From positions 1 to 17,928 of the forward strand of contig JAEZCB010000193.1 of assembly GCA_023412755.1 (NCBI GenBank): DNA of 17,928 nt, read 5' to 3'. Source of the stretch: Bacteroidota bacterium (GTDB lineage Bacteria > Bacteroidota > Bacteroidia > Flavobacteriales_F > PHOS-HE28). Of the stretch, positions 1-6,410 are shown one piece after another. The notes below the pieces were generated by a model. The model worked only from the letters and a program-made list of their open reading frames with translations, made no database searches and was not told where the DNA came from. The position numbers were made by a program, and so were the translations under genes. Each line of letters begins with the position of its first letter. The stretch's first letter is position 1.

Positions 1-1
1 A

Positions 2-820
2 GATGAACCTGTCCATTTCTTCCAGCTTGCGGACACCTATACGATCACGTTGTACCAGACGGATCCTGTTTGTGATTCGTCCGCGGATACCACGTTCACC
101 ATTGTGCTGGATCCACCGCCGCTGGAATTGAACCTGCCCGAAGCAGTGGCCATGTGCAATGGTGAAGAAGTGGTGCTGGATGCGGGTCCAGGCCATACGG
201 TCTATCTCTGGAGCACAGGTGCCATAACCCCCGCCATCATTGTGACCGATCCAGCCGTATATACGGTCGTTGTACACAATGGTGTCTGCATGGGTGCCGA
301 TACAGTAACGGTGGTAGAGCAACCGGTACATCCACCTGCCGATGATGTGATGATGTGCCCAGGCATGGAATCGATGATCTCGCCCCCGGTACCTACTTCA
401 TCCATTCTATGGAGTACGGGGGAGGAAACGCATTCCATAACACCGCTGGAGACCGGGGAATACACGTTCTTCGCATACGATCAGTATGGCTGTCCATTCC
501 AGGATACCATACACGTTACCATAGCCACGGGCGAAGGTGTGGCCATGATCCCGAACGTTTTCTCACCGAATGGCGATGGGCACAATGATCTGTTCCAAGT
601 CGCTGGCCTGGCGCTGGAAGAATTCAGCTTGCGGATCTTTGATCGCTGGGGCACCATGGTATTCGATGCCAGCGATCCCCAACGCGGCTGGAATGGTGGG
701 ATCAGCAATGGATCGGTGAAAGCGCCAGAAGGCACCTACTTCTACGAAGTGTCTTTCCGGGACAGATGCACCGATATACCTCTTACACAACAACAGGGAC
801 ATATCACCCTGTTGCGGTAA
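2..820 (+). CDS. Secreted surface protein with type B T9SS (gliding motility-associated) C-terminal domain, 5' partial
   Basis: The reading frame is open from base 2, so the gene begins left of the window; the apparent TTG start at 50 is only an internal codon. The visible 272 residues carry two Ig/PKD-like modules, each with a Cys near the start and a 'LWSTG' strand (visible residues about 42-100 and 110-165), typical of repeats in SprB-like adhesins. The last ~90 residues form the CHU_C / TIGR04131 domain: 'NVFSPNGDGHNDLF' followed by 'RIFDRWGTMVF', a 'GWNG' turn and 'GTYFYEV'. In Bacteroidota this domain sends proteins through the type IX secretion system, usually to the cell surface with PorP/SprF-like partners. 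The ligand and total length cannot be seen. The gene ends at TAA 818-820, just before a strong terminator. The domain call is secure; an adhesin role is inferred. Confidence 0.9.
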   Translation, partial: DEPVHFFQLADTYTITLYQTDPVCDSSADTTFTIVLDPPPLELNLPEAVAMCNGEEVVLDAGPGHTVYLWSTGAITPAIIVTDPAVYTVVVHNGVCMGADTVTVVEQPVHPPADDVMMCPGMESMISPPVPTSSILWSTGEETHSITPLETGEYTFFAYDQYGCPFQDTIHVTIATGEGVAMIPNVFSPNGDGHNDLFQVAGLALEEFSLRIFDRWGTMVFDASDPQRGWNGGISNGSVKAPEGTYFYEVSFRDRCTDIPLTQQQGHITLLR

Positions 821-828
821 GGATAACT

Positions 829-869
829 AAGCACCGGCCAGGCATGATCGCTATGGCCGGTGCTTTTTT
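829..869 (+). terminator. Rho-independent terminator of the surface protein gene
   Basis: A 12-bp perfect stem (AAGCACCGGCCA at 829-840 with TGGCCGGTGCTT at 854-865) has a 13-base loop and runs into six T residues (864-869). It starts 8 bases after the stop codon. On the opposite strand the hairpin lacks a T run, so it should mainly stop rightward transcription before the convergent gene that ends at 872. Confidence 0.9.
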
Positions 870-871
870 GT

Positions 872-1954
872 TCAGTATCGCATCAGCAGCGCGATCCCAC
901 CATACTCCTCCAACATTCCGTTGGGGAGCACGCGTACCTGGCCACCGTGCTTTAATTGCTGCTCTATGATGTCGTCCACCAGATCGTCCACAGCGCTGTT
1001 GGTGGTTGCATCATCGATCAATTGGACATTGCCGTTCTCCACCACTGCCGGTTGGCGCAGGTCCCGCTCTACAAGCAGCAGATGGCCCCGGCCTTCGAGT
1101 ACACGCCGCCATATGTCGGTAAGATCCACAGAGGTCATTCCCACGGCAGCTTTGGCCAGTTTCTGTGCGTCCGCGGCGTGTTCCTTCTTCACATATTCAT
1201 ACGCCACTTTCCATGCCTCCTTCACGATGTCATGCGCGCTGGCATTCTCCTTGTTGCCCGGCAAGTGGCCTATGTCGATCTCCGGTTTGTTGGCGATCTG
1301 GAGGTATGGGGTAGAATGTTCAGCGACAGAGGCTATGACCACATGACCATGCTGCCCGGCCACTCCGAGCACGGCTTTGTCCACATCGTTCCAGAATTGT
1401 TTGGGCTGTTCGATCTGCACGCCGGCCATGGTGTTCAGGTGGGAATTCCCGCTGTAGTCGTTGGTGATGGGGAAACCCATGAAATGGTCGGCCACCACAC
1501 GGTCGGCATACGCTTCTATCAGATGAGCTTTATCCAATGAAAGCACGAGCACGTAGTAGGAGAGGCTGGTGAGATTGGCCCGGATGATCTCCCGGGTCGC
1601 GAAGGTCCGGTCTATCACCACGCGCTCTTCCACTTCGAAGGGCAGGTCTACCTTTTCGCTGATGTCCCGATCCACCAGCAATACGAATCCTTCCAGCAAC
1701 TTGCGCTCGTCCACATTCTTGATCGCTTCTTCCAGGCGCTTCAGCAAGGGTGTGGCGATGGCCTTGTCGTATTCCTTAAGCAGCCGTTGCTCCGTTTCAC
1801 GCAACAATACCTTTAACCGGATAGGTACTTGCAGCGCATCGGGTATGGTACGTGCCGATGGACAGATGATGGTTATGCATGGGTTGCCGGTATGGCGTAT
1901 GAGACGGTCGAGTTCTTCAGGTGATATCATGTTCAGATGCAGGTATAATGCCAT
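872..1954 (-). CDS. baeRF3-type protein (bacterial relative of archaeo-eukaryotic release factor eRF1)
   Basis: The 360-residue protein matches my recollection of the baeRF family 3 layout: an N-terminal domain opening 'MISPEELDRL', a central RNase H-like domain with 'LTSLSYYVLVLSLDKAHLIEA' split by loops, and a C-terminal L7Ae-like part with 'GHLLLVERDLRQPA' and 'GGIALLMRY'. These bacterial eRF1 relatives have been proposed, from comparative genomics, to act at the ribosome in stress or rescue; I know of no settled activity. No GGQ is seen in the central domain. A GGQ does occur at residues 337-339, but in the L7Ae-like part, so it is not evidence of peptide release. The frame is open to 2020. 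I start at 1954 because a plausible promoter lies at 1983-2015; a start at 1930 (MISPEEL) is also possible. It lies 88 bp after uvrA on the same strand, so co-transcription is possible. Confidence 0.75.
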   Translation of the reverse strand: MALYLHLNMISPEELDRLIRHTGNPCITIICPSARTIPDALQVPIRLKVLLRETEQRLLKEYDKAIATPLLKRLEEAIKNVDERKLLEGFVLLVDRDISEKVDLPFEVEERVVIDRTFATREIIRANLTSLSYYVLVLSLDKAHLIEAYADRVVADHFMGFPITNDYSGNSHLNTMAGVQIEQPKQFWNDVDKAVLGVAGQHGHVVIASVAEHSTPYLQIANKPEIDIGHLPGNKENASAHDIVKEAWKVAYEYVKKEHAADAQKLAKAAVGMTSVDLTDIWRRVLEGRGHLLLVERDLRQPAVVENGNVQLIDDATTNSAVDDLVDDIIEQQLKHGGQVRVLPNGMLEEYGGIALLMRY

Positions 1955-1982
1955 GAAGTTAGCGCCATGGGCTGGCGGTTCC

Positions 1983-2015
1983 CAAACGCTATAAGGCGAG
2001 GGTCCATAGCAGCAA
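1983..2015 (-). promoter_or_regulatory. Possible Bacteroidota-type promoter for the baeRF3 gene
   Basis: Read on the minus strand, TTG (2013-2015) is followed after 21 bases by TAGCGTTTG (1991-1983). This resembles the Bacteroidota sigma-A pattern of a TTG -33 element and a TAnnTTTG -7 element, but with one extra base inside the -7 element. It would give a leader of about 20-25 bases before the start at 1954. It is a weak, pattern-only call. Confidence 0.3.
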
Positions 2016-2042
2016 TACACCTGAAGTGCTTCCTAACGGTCT

Positions 2043-4949
2043 TCAGAGCTTGCCCTGCAGCGCTTGCGCCGTATGGGAGCCCTTAACCTTGAGAAGTTCT
2101 TCGGGTGTGCCTTCGAAGAGTATGCTACCGCCACCGTCTCCACCTTCGAGGCCGAGGTCGATCACATGGTCCGCGCAGGCGATCACATCCAGGTTATGCT
2201 CGATCACCAGGACACTGTGGCCATTATCGATCAGCATACGCAACGCATTCAGCAGTTTCGCGATGTCGTGGAAATGCAGTCCGGTGGTGGGCTCGTCGAA
2301 GATGAACAACGTGGGCTTCTCATCCTGGCCTTTGGTGAGGAAACTTGCCAGTTTGATGCGTTGCGCTTCGCCACCACTGAGGGTGCTGCTACTCTGGCCG
2401 AGTTTCACATAGCCGATACCCGTGCGCTGAAGTGGGAGCAGCTTGGCCAGGATCCGGTTGGCGCATGTGTTGCCAGAGGAATGCCGGCTGAAGAAGGCGA
2501 TCGCATCGTCCACCGTTAGTTCAAGCAGGTCCGCTACATCCAGCCCGTCGAACTTCACATCGAGGATCTCTTCTTTGAAACGCTTGCCATTGCACACATC
2601 GCATTTCAGGTCGATATCCGCCATGAACTGCATTTCAATGTGTACCACGCCTTCGCCCTGGCATTGTTCGCAACGCCCGCCATCCACATTGAAACTGAAG
2701 TAGCTCGGTTTATATCCACGGACCTTGGAGATCTCCTGATCGCTGAACAACTGCCGGATATCGTCCCATGCCTTCACATAGGTAACGGGATTGCTGCGCG
2801 AGGAACGGCCGATGGGGTCCTGGTCCACCATCTCCACCGCCTGGATCCGCTTGATGTCGCCAGTAAGGCCACTATGATCTCCCGGCCTTTCACTGCCGAA
2901 GCCTTCGATCTCGCGCTTCAAAGCGGGGTAGAGGATCCGCTTCACCAAAGTGGTCTTTCCGCTACCGCTAACGCCGGTGACGACTGTGAGCATGTGCAGC
3001 GGAAAAGCCACGTCCACATCCTTCAGGTTGTGCTCCCTGGCGCCCTTCACAACGATCTTATCCTTTGCAGGCAGCCGCCGAGGCGGTCTGGGGATGGCCT
3101 CCCTGCCGGTGAGGTATCTGGCGGTGATGCTGTCGCTACCACGCAGCGCATCGTGGGTGCCGGTGAATACCACCTCTCCGCCATGCGTGCCGGCCATGGG
3201 TCCCATGTCTATGATATGATCGGCGGCACGCATCACTTCCTCATCATGCTCCACCACGATCACCGTGTTGCCCAGATCGCGCAGTTTGATCAACACTTGG
3301 ATCAGTCGGCCTGTATCACGCGGATGCAGCCCGATGCTCGGTTCATCCAGTATGTACATGCTGCCCACCAGGCTGCTGCCCAGACTGGTGGCCAGATCGA
3401 TGCGCTGCGTTTCGCCACCACTCAACGTGTTGCTGCGCCTGTCCATGGTGAGATAACCCACACCCACATCCACCAGGTACTGTAAGCGGTTCGTGATCTC
3501 CTTCAGCAGGCGGGAAGCGATCCGCTGGTCATGCTCGTCCAATTCCAGGGCCTTGAAGAATTGGAGACAATCCGCCAGGGGCATGCGGGCAAGCTGGGTG
3601 ATATCCCGGCCCGCGACCTTCACATAGCGCGCTTCCTTCCGAAGGCGCGATCCCTCACATACCGGACAGGTGGTCTTGCCGCGGTACCGGCTGGCCAACA
3701 CGCGGTATTGGATCTTGTAACTCTTTTCTTCCACATACTGGAAGAAGCGGTCTATTCCAGCGACACCACGCGCACCCTTCCAAAGCAGATCTTGCTGCAC
3801 GGGGGTGAGTTCACGGTAGGGCCGGTGTATCGGGAAGTCCTGGCGGGAGGAACTCTGAATGAAGTCATGCTTCCATTCGCTCAGCTTCTCGCCACGCCAT
3901 GGAGCCACGCAATCATCGTATACGCTCAGGCTTTTGTCCGGGATCACCAGATCCGGGTCTATGCCGATCACACTTCCATAGCCTTCACATTGTGGACAGG
4001 CTCCCACCGGATCGTTGAAGCTGAACAGGTTCGGAGTAGGCTCTTCGAATTGGATCCCATCCATCTCGAATTTGTCGCTGAAACCCAACTGCCGCCGCTC
4101 TCCCCGCTCATCCTCACCCAATAAGATGGCTTCACCCTGCCCTTCAAAGAAGGCGGCCTCCGCACTGTCGGCCGCACGGCTTTCCGTTTCGCTCTCCAAT
4201 GGATGCTCCTCGGTGCCGATGTGCTCCACCACGATCCGGTCGATCACCAGGAACCAGGTGCCCCTGATCTGTTTTTTGATCGCAAGCAGATCCTCGATGC
4301 GGTGTACCTGCCCACCATCGTGGACCCGTGCGAAGCCTTGCTGCTGCAGGATGTCCAGATGCTCGCGCAAGTTGCGGCCCGCTGGCGGTTGTATGGGCGC
4401 CAGGATCAGCACCGTGCTGCCCTCCGGGAAGGAAAGCACGCCCTGCACCACATCATCTATGGTATTGCGTTTCACCACCTGGCCCGTGATGGGGGAGGTG
4501 GTCCTGCCGGCGCGGGCGAACAGCAGCTTCAGGTGGTCGTACACCTCGGTACTGGTGCCTACGGTGCTCCTTGGATTGCTGGTGCGCACCTTTTGTTCAA
4601 TGGCAATGGCCGGGCTGATGCCGATGATGCGGTCCACATCCGGCTTCTCCAGCCGCCCAAGGAACTGCCTGGCATAGCTGCTGAGGCTTTCCACATACCG
4701 GCGCTGGCCTTCGGCATACAGGGTATCGAAAGCGAGACTGCTTTTACCACTGCCACTTAAGCCGGTGATGACCACCAGCTTGTTCCGTGGTATTTCCACG
4801 GTGATGTTCTTCAGGTTATGGACGCGTGCTCCTTCAACGCGGATCGCACCCTGACGGGTTTTCGGGGTACGCTCACCTGCGCCTGTTGAGGCGGTGGCGG
4901 AAGCATCGGTAGGGGTACGGGTAGGCAAAGGCGGCGCAAAATTAGGCAT
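2043..4949 (-). CDS. uvrA: Excinuclease ABC subunit A (UvrA)
   Basis: UvrA is the DNA-damage sensor of nucleotide excision repair: a dimeric ABC ATPase that loads UvrB at lesions. Both ATPase halves are complete in this 968-residue protein. There are Walker A motifs at 63-70 (GLSGSGKS) and 659-666 (GVSGSGKT), signatures 'NTLSGGETQR' (~507) and 'STLSGGEAQR' (~855), and Walker B motifs 'YILDEPS' (~532) and 'FIFDEPTTG' (~882). The essential C-terminal zinc finger is present (C760, C763, C783, C786). In the first zinc module only C318/C321 remain; the upstream CxxC pair known from E. coli is replaced by 'FEMDGIQFEEP'. The frame opens at 5081, but I choose ATG 4947-4949 because AGGAAG lies 5 bases upstream; ATG 4979 is the alternative. 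The first ~35 residues are a Pro/Thr/Ala-rich extension. It is divergent from the sigma factor gene. Confidence 0.95.
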   Translation of the reverse strand: MPNFAPPLPTRTPTDASATASTGAGERTPKTRQGAIRVEGARVHNLKNITVEIPRNKLVVITGLSGSGKSSLAFDTLYAEGQRRYVESLSSYARQFLGRLEKPDVDRIIGISPAIAIEQKVRTSNPRSTVGTSTEVYDHLKLLFARAGRTTSPITGQVVKRNTIDDVVQGVLSFPEGSTVLILAPIQPPAGRNLREHLDILQQQGFARVHDGGQVHRIEDLLAIKKQIRGTWFLVIDRIVVEHIGTEEHPLESETESRAADSAEAAFFEGQGEAILLGEDERGERRQLGFSDKFEMDGIQFEEPTPNLFSFNDPVGACPQCEGYGSVIGIDPDLVIPDKSLSVYDDCVAPWRGEKLSEWKHDFIQSSSRQDFPIHRPYRELTPVQQDLLWKGARGVAGIDRFFQYVEEKSYKIQYRVLASRYRGKTTCPVCEGSRLRKEARYVKVAGRDITQLARMPLADCLQFFKALELDEHDQRIASRLLKEITNRLQYLVDVGVGYLTMDRRSNTLSGGETQRIDLATSLGSSLVGSMYILDEPSIGLHPRDTGRLIQVLIKLRDLGNTVIVVEHDEEVMRAADHIIDMGPMAGTHGGEVVFTGTHDALRGSDSITARYLTGREAIPRPPRRLPAKDKIVVKGAREHNLKDVDVAFPLHMLTVVTGVSGSGKTTLVKRILYPALKREIEGFGSERPGDHSGLTGDIKRIQAVEMVDQDPIGRSSRSNPVTYVKAWDDIRQLFSDQEISKVRGYKPSYFSFNVDGGRCEQCQGEGVVHIEMQFMADIDLKCDVCNGKRFKEEILDVKFDGLDVADLLELTVDDAIAFFSRHSSGNTCANRILAKLLPLQRTGIGYVKLGQSSSTLSGGEAQRIKLASFLTKGQDEKPTLFIFDEPTTGLHFHDIAKLLNALRMLIDNGHSVLVIEHNLDVIACADHVIDLGLEGGDGGGSILFEGTPEELLKVKGSHTAQALQGKL

Positions 4950-4978
4950 CGGTACTTCCTTTTTTACTGGAGCCTTCA

Positions 4979-4986
4979 TATCTTTG
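4979..4986 (+). promoter_or_regulatory. Possible -7 element upstream of the sigma factor gene
   Basis: TATCTTTG is an exact match to the Bacteroidota -7 consensus TAnnTTTG on the plus strand. No TTG -33 element lies at the expected 17-23 base spacing, and the resulting leader before the start at 5179 would be about 185 bases. It overlaps the alternative uvrA start, so a chance match is quite possible. Confidence 0.2.
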
Positions 4987-5075
4987 GCTAAGCCACAGGG
5001 AAGGAACGGAGCGCACAATAGATCACTCCAGGCAACGTTCATCTCCTCAACGGCGTCTTCATCTCTACCTGGGCG

Positions 5076-5092
5076 GTCCACTTTTTGTGGAC
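5076..5092. promoter_or_regulatory. Perfect inverted repeat between divergent uvrA and sigma factor genes
   Basis: GTCCAC (5076-5081) and GTGGAC (5087-5092) are exact inverted copies around TTTTT. The element lies in the 229-base gap between the divergent uvrA and sigma factor genes, about 90 bases before the sigma start. It could be an operator for a dimeric regulator or a small RNA hairpin in the sigma leader. The symmetry is seen; the function is inferred. The rest of the gap (4950-5178) shows nothing else clear. Confidence 0.4.
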
Positions 5093-5178
5093 ATTATTTC
5101 AAACAAAAACCACCGAGCCGATAGCATAGACCTCTACCCTCAAGTCGATCCAACCACGGACCTAAACAAGGGAAGGCC

Positions 5179-5790
5179 ATGCAATCAACTAAGCGTAAGC
5201 GCTCGGAAACCGCCGTTCATACCGATCAGGAACTGGTACGCCTCTACCTGGAAGGTAACGAGGTTGCTTTTGAAACATTGCTCCATCGCCACAAGCGTAA
5301 GGTTTGGAGCCACATCTACCTCATGGTGCGTGATCGGGAGATCACCGAAGACCTCTTCCAGGAGGCGTTCATCAAGGTGGTGCATACCCTGAAAACGGGC
5401 CGCTACAACGAGGAAGGTAAATTCCTCCCATGGGTGATGCGTATAGCGCACAACCTGGTGATAGACCACTTTCGCCGGAACAAGAAGATGCCCATGGTGC
5501 GTAGCAATGATGACCATGATGTGTTCGCCACCCACTCGCAGCCAGGCAAGAACCAGGAGCAGCAGATGGTGAACATGCAGATCGATGAGGACGTGCGCAA
5601 GCTGGTGGACCACCTGCCGGAGGAGCAGCGTGAGGTGGTGATCATGCGCACCTATCTGGGCATGAGCTTCAAAGAGATAGCCGAGCACACGGAGGTAAGC
5701 ATCAATACAGCCCTTGGCCGCATGCGGTACGCTTTGATCAATATGCGCAAGATGATCAAGCAGCACGATATCCAATTGGAACGCGCCTAG
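5179..5790 (+). CDS. ECF-type RNA polymerase sigma factor (sigma-70 family)
   Basis: The 203-residue protein has the two-domain layout of extracytoplasmic-function sigma factors. Region 2 spans about residues 20-100, with 'EDLFQEAFIKV', 'FLPWVMRIAHN' and 'VIDHFRRNKK', which bind core polymerase and the -10-like element. A linker of about 40 residues follows. Region 4 spans about 140-195, with 'HLPEEQREVVIMRTYLGMSFKEIAEH' as its core and a recognition helix around 'VSINTALGRMRYAL'. ATG 5179 is preceded by AAGGGAAGG, a good ribosome binding site. No anti-sigma gene with a membrane segment follows; the next gene is a 59-codon unknown behind a terminator. The regulon cannot be read from sequence. 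It is related to sigma factors that regulate envelope genes in Bacteroidota, but I cannot assign it to a named one such as SigP. Confidence 0.93.
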   Translation: MQSTKRKRSETAVHTDQELVRLYLEGNEVAFETLLHRHKRKVWSHIYLMVRDREITEDLFQEAFIKVVHTLKTGRYNEEGKFLPWVMRIAHNLVIDHFRRNKKMPMVRSNDDHDVFATHSQPGKNQEQQMVNMQIDEDVRKLVDHLPEEQREVVIMRTYLGMSFKEIAEHTEVSINTALGRMRYALINMRKMIKQHDIQLERA

Positions 5791-5812
5791 GTACGGATGG
5801 ATCGACAGGTTG

Positions 5813-5848
5813 ACGGCGGGTACCGGAAGGTGCCCGCCGTTTTCTTTT
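5813..5848 (+). terminator. Rho-independent terminator of the sigma factor gene
   Basis: ACGGCGGGTACC (5813-5824) pairs with GGTGCCCGCCGT (5829-5840) around a GGAA tetraloop, with one U-G wobble. It is followed by TTTTCTTTT (5840-5848). It lies 22 bases after the sigma stop codon and separates the sigma gene from the small gene at 5937. Confidence 0.9.
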
Positions 5849-5936
5849 GCCCTGCGCAATAGTGACAGATCAGGGGCGTTCACAAACCATTAACGCCTGC
5901 CTCGCGTAAACACCGTATCACTCAAAGGACCGCTAC

Positions 5937-6116
5937 ATGACAGACTCTACCCTCGGAAAGAAAAAAGCACCTCGCCGCGAAACCCAGAGAGAGATGGAAA
6001 GCAGAGTTGAAATGGGGCCACGCGCCAGCACGATCGCCAATATCCTAGGATATTCCAAAGCCCTTCAGGTGGTGGATGCACCACCGATCGGGCAGATCGA
6101 TGTGATCTTGAACTAG
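5937..6116 (+). CDS. Small basic protein of 59 residues, unknown function
   Basis: An ATG with AAAGGA about 9 bases upstream opens 59 codons ending at TAG 6114-6116. The protein starts 'MTDSTLGKKKAPRRETQREM', a highly charged segment, then has 'RASTIANILGYSKALQVV' and ends 'IGQIDVILN'. The central 'I.NILGYSKAL.VV' and the C-terminal '[VI]LN' resemble small conserved Bacteroidota proteins I recall, but I cannot verify that or name a family. No signal peptide or membrane segment is seen. It sits between two hairpin terminators, which suggests its own transcript, although the promoter is not obvious. The ribosome binding site, sensible amino acid composition and flanking terminators favour a real gene. 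A role linked to the adjacent sigma factor is possible but only by position. Confidence 0.7.
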   Translation: MTDSTLGKKKAPRRETQREMESRVEMGPRASTIANILGYSKALQVVDAPPIGQIDVILN

Positions 6117-6128
6117 AAAACGTTGGTA

Positions 6129-6189
6129 CCTCCGCTTACCCGGAGGGTAACCCTGAATTGAAATGGCCCTCCCATGTGGAGGGCTTTTT
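6129..6189 (+). terminator. Two tandem hairpins, the second a Rho-independent terminator
   Basis: The first hairpin pairs CCTCCG (6129-6134) with CGGAGG (6141-6146) around a six-base loop. The second pairs GCCCTCC (6166-6172) with GGAGGGC (6178-6184) around CATGT and runs into five T residues. Together they end the small-gene transcript. The first hairpin lacks a T run and may only stabilise the RNA 3' end. Confidence 0.8.
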
Positions 6190-6410
6190 CAATACTGGCC
6201 CTGGACCGTGCCAGGCATCGATGTTCTATCTCCGATCGCTTGTTGGAACGGGAACCCCGCACCAGGGATAGGAATGGATACCCCGCAGCGACGAAGGAGC
6301 GAGTAGGAACCCTTCGACTCCGCTCAGGATAAATTCATAGCCCGGTGACGCTGGCTTTTGCAGCAGCAGGCGCCCAACACATGAGCGTCGCGGCTGCAAG
6401 GTACCTACGA
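6190..6410. other. Non-coding gap with a palindromic repeat-like segment
   Basis: The 221 bases between the small gene's terminator and the desaturase stop codon contain no convincing gene. The 62-codon minus-strand open frame at 6226-6414 looks accidental. The notable content is the palindromic segment at 6285-6331, annotated separately. No T-tailed hairpin is seen for the leftward desaturase transcript. Confidence 0.6.
6285..6331. repeat. Probable dispersed palindromic repeat
   Basis: The segment contains GAGCGAGT (6297-6304) and ACTCCGCTC (6318-6326), which pair with one bulged base, around a core ending CCCTTCG. The string CTTCGACTCCGCTCAGGAT is one I recognise as a recurrent intergenic element in several bacterial groups, including Bacteroidota. 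Only one copy lies in this window, so repetition in this genome is not shown here. Confidence 0.45.

Noticed and set aside
940..948. GGQ tripeptide of the baeRF3 protein as evidence of peptide-release activity
   Set aside because: It lies about 20 residues from the C-terminus, in the L7Ae-like part, not in the domain where eRF1 carries the catalytic GGQ.
4950..5081. N-terminal extension of UvrA to 5081
   Set aside because: It would run across the inverted repeat and most of the divergent promoter region, and the better ribosome binding site is at 4949.
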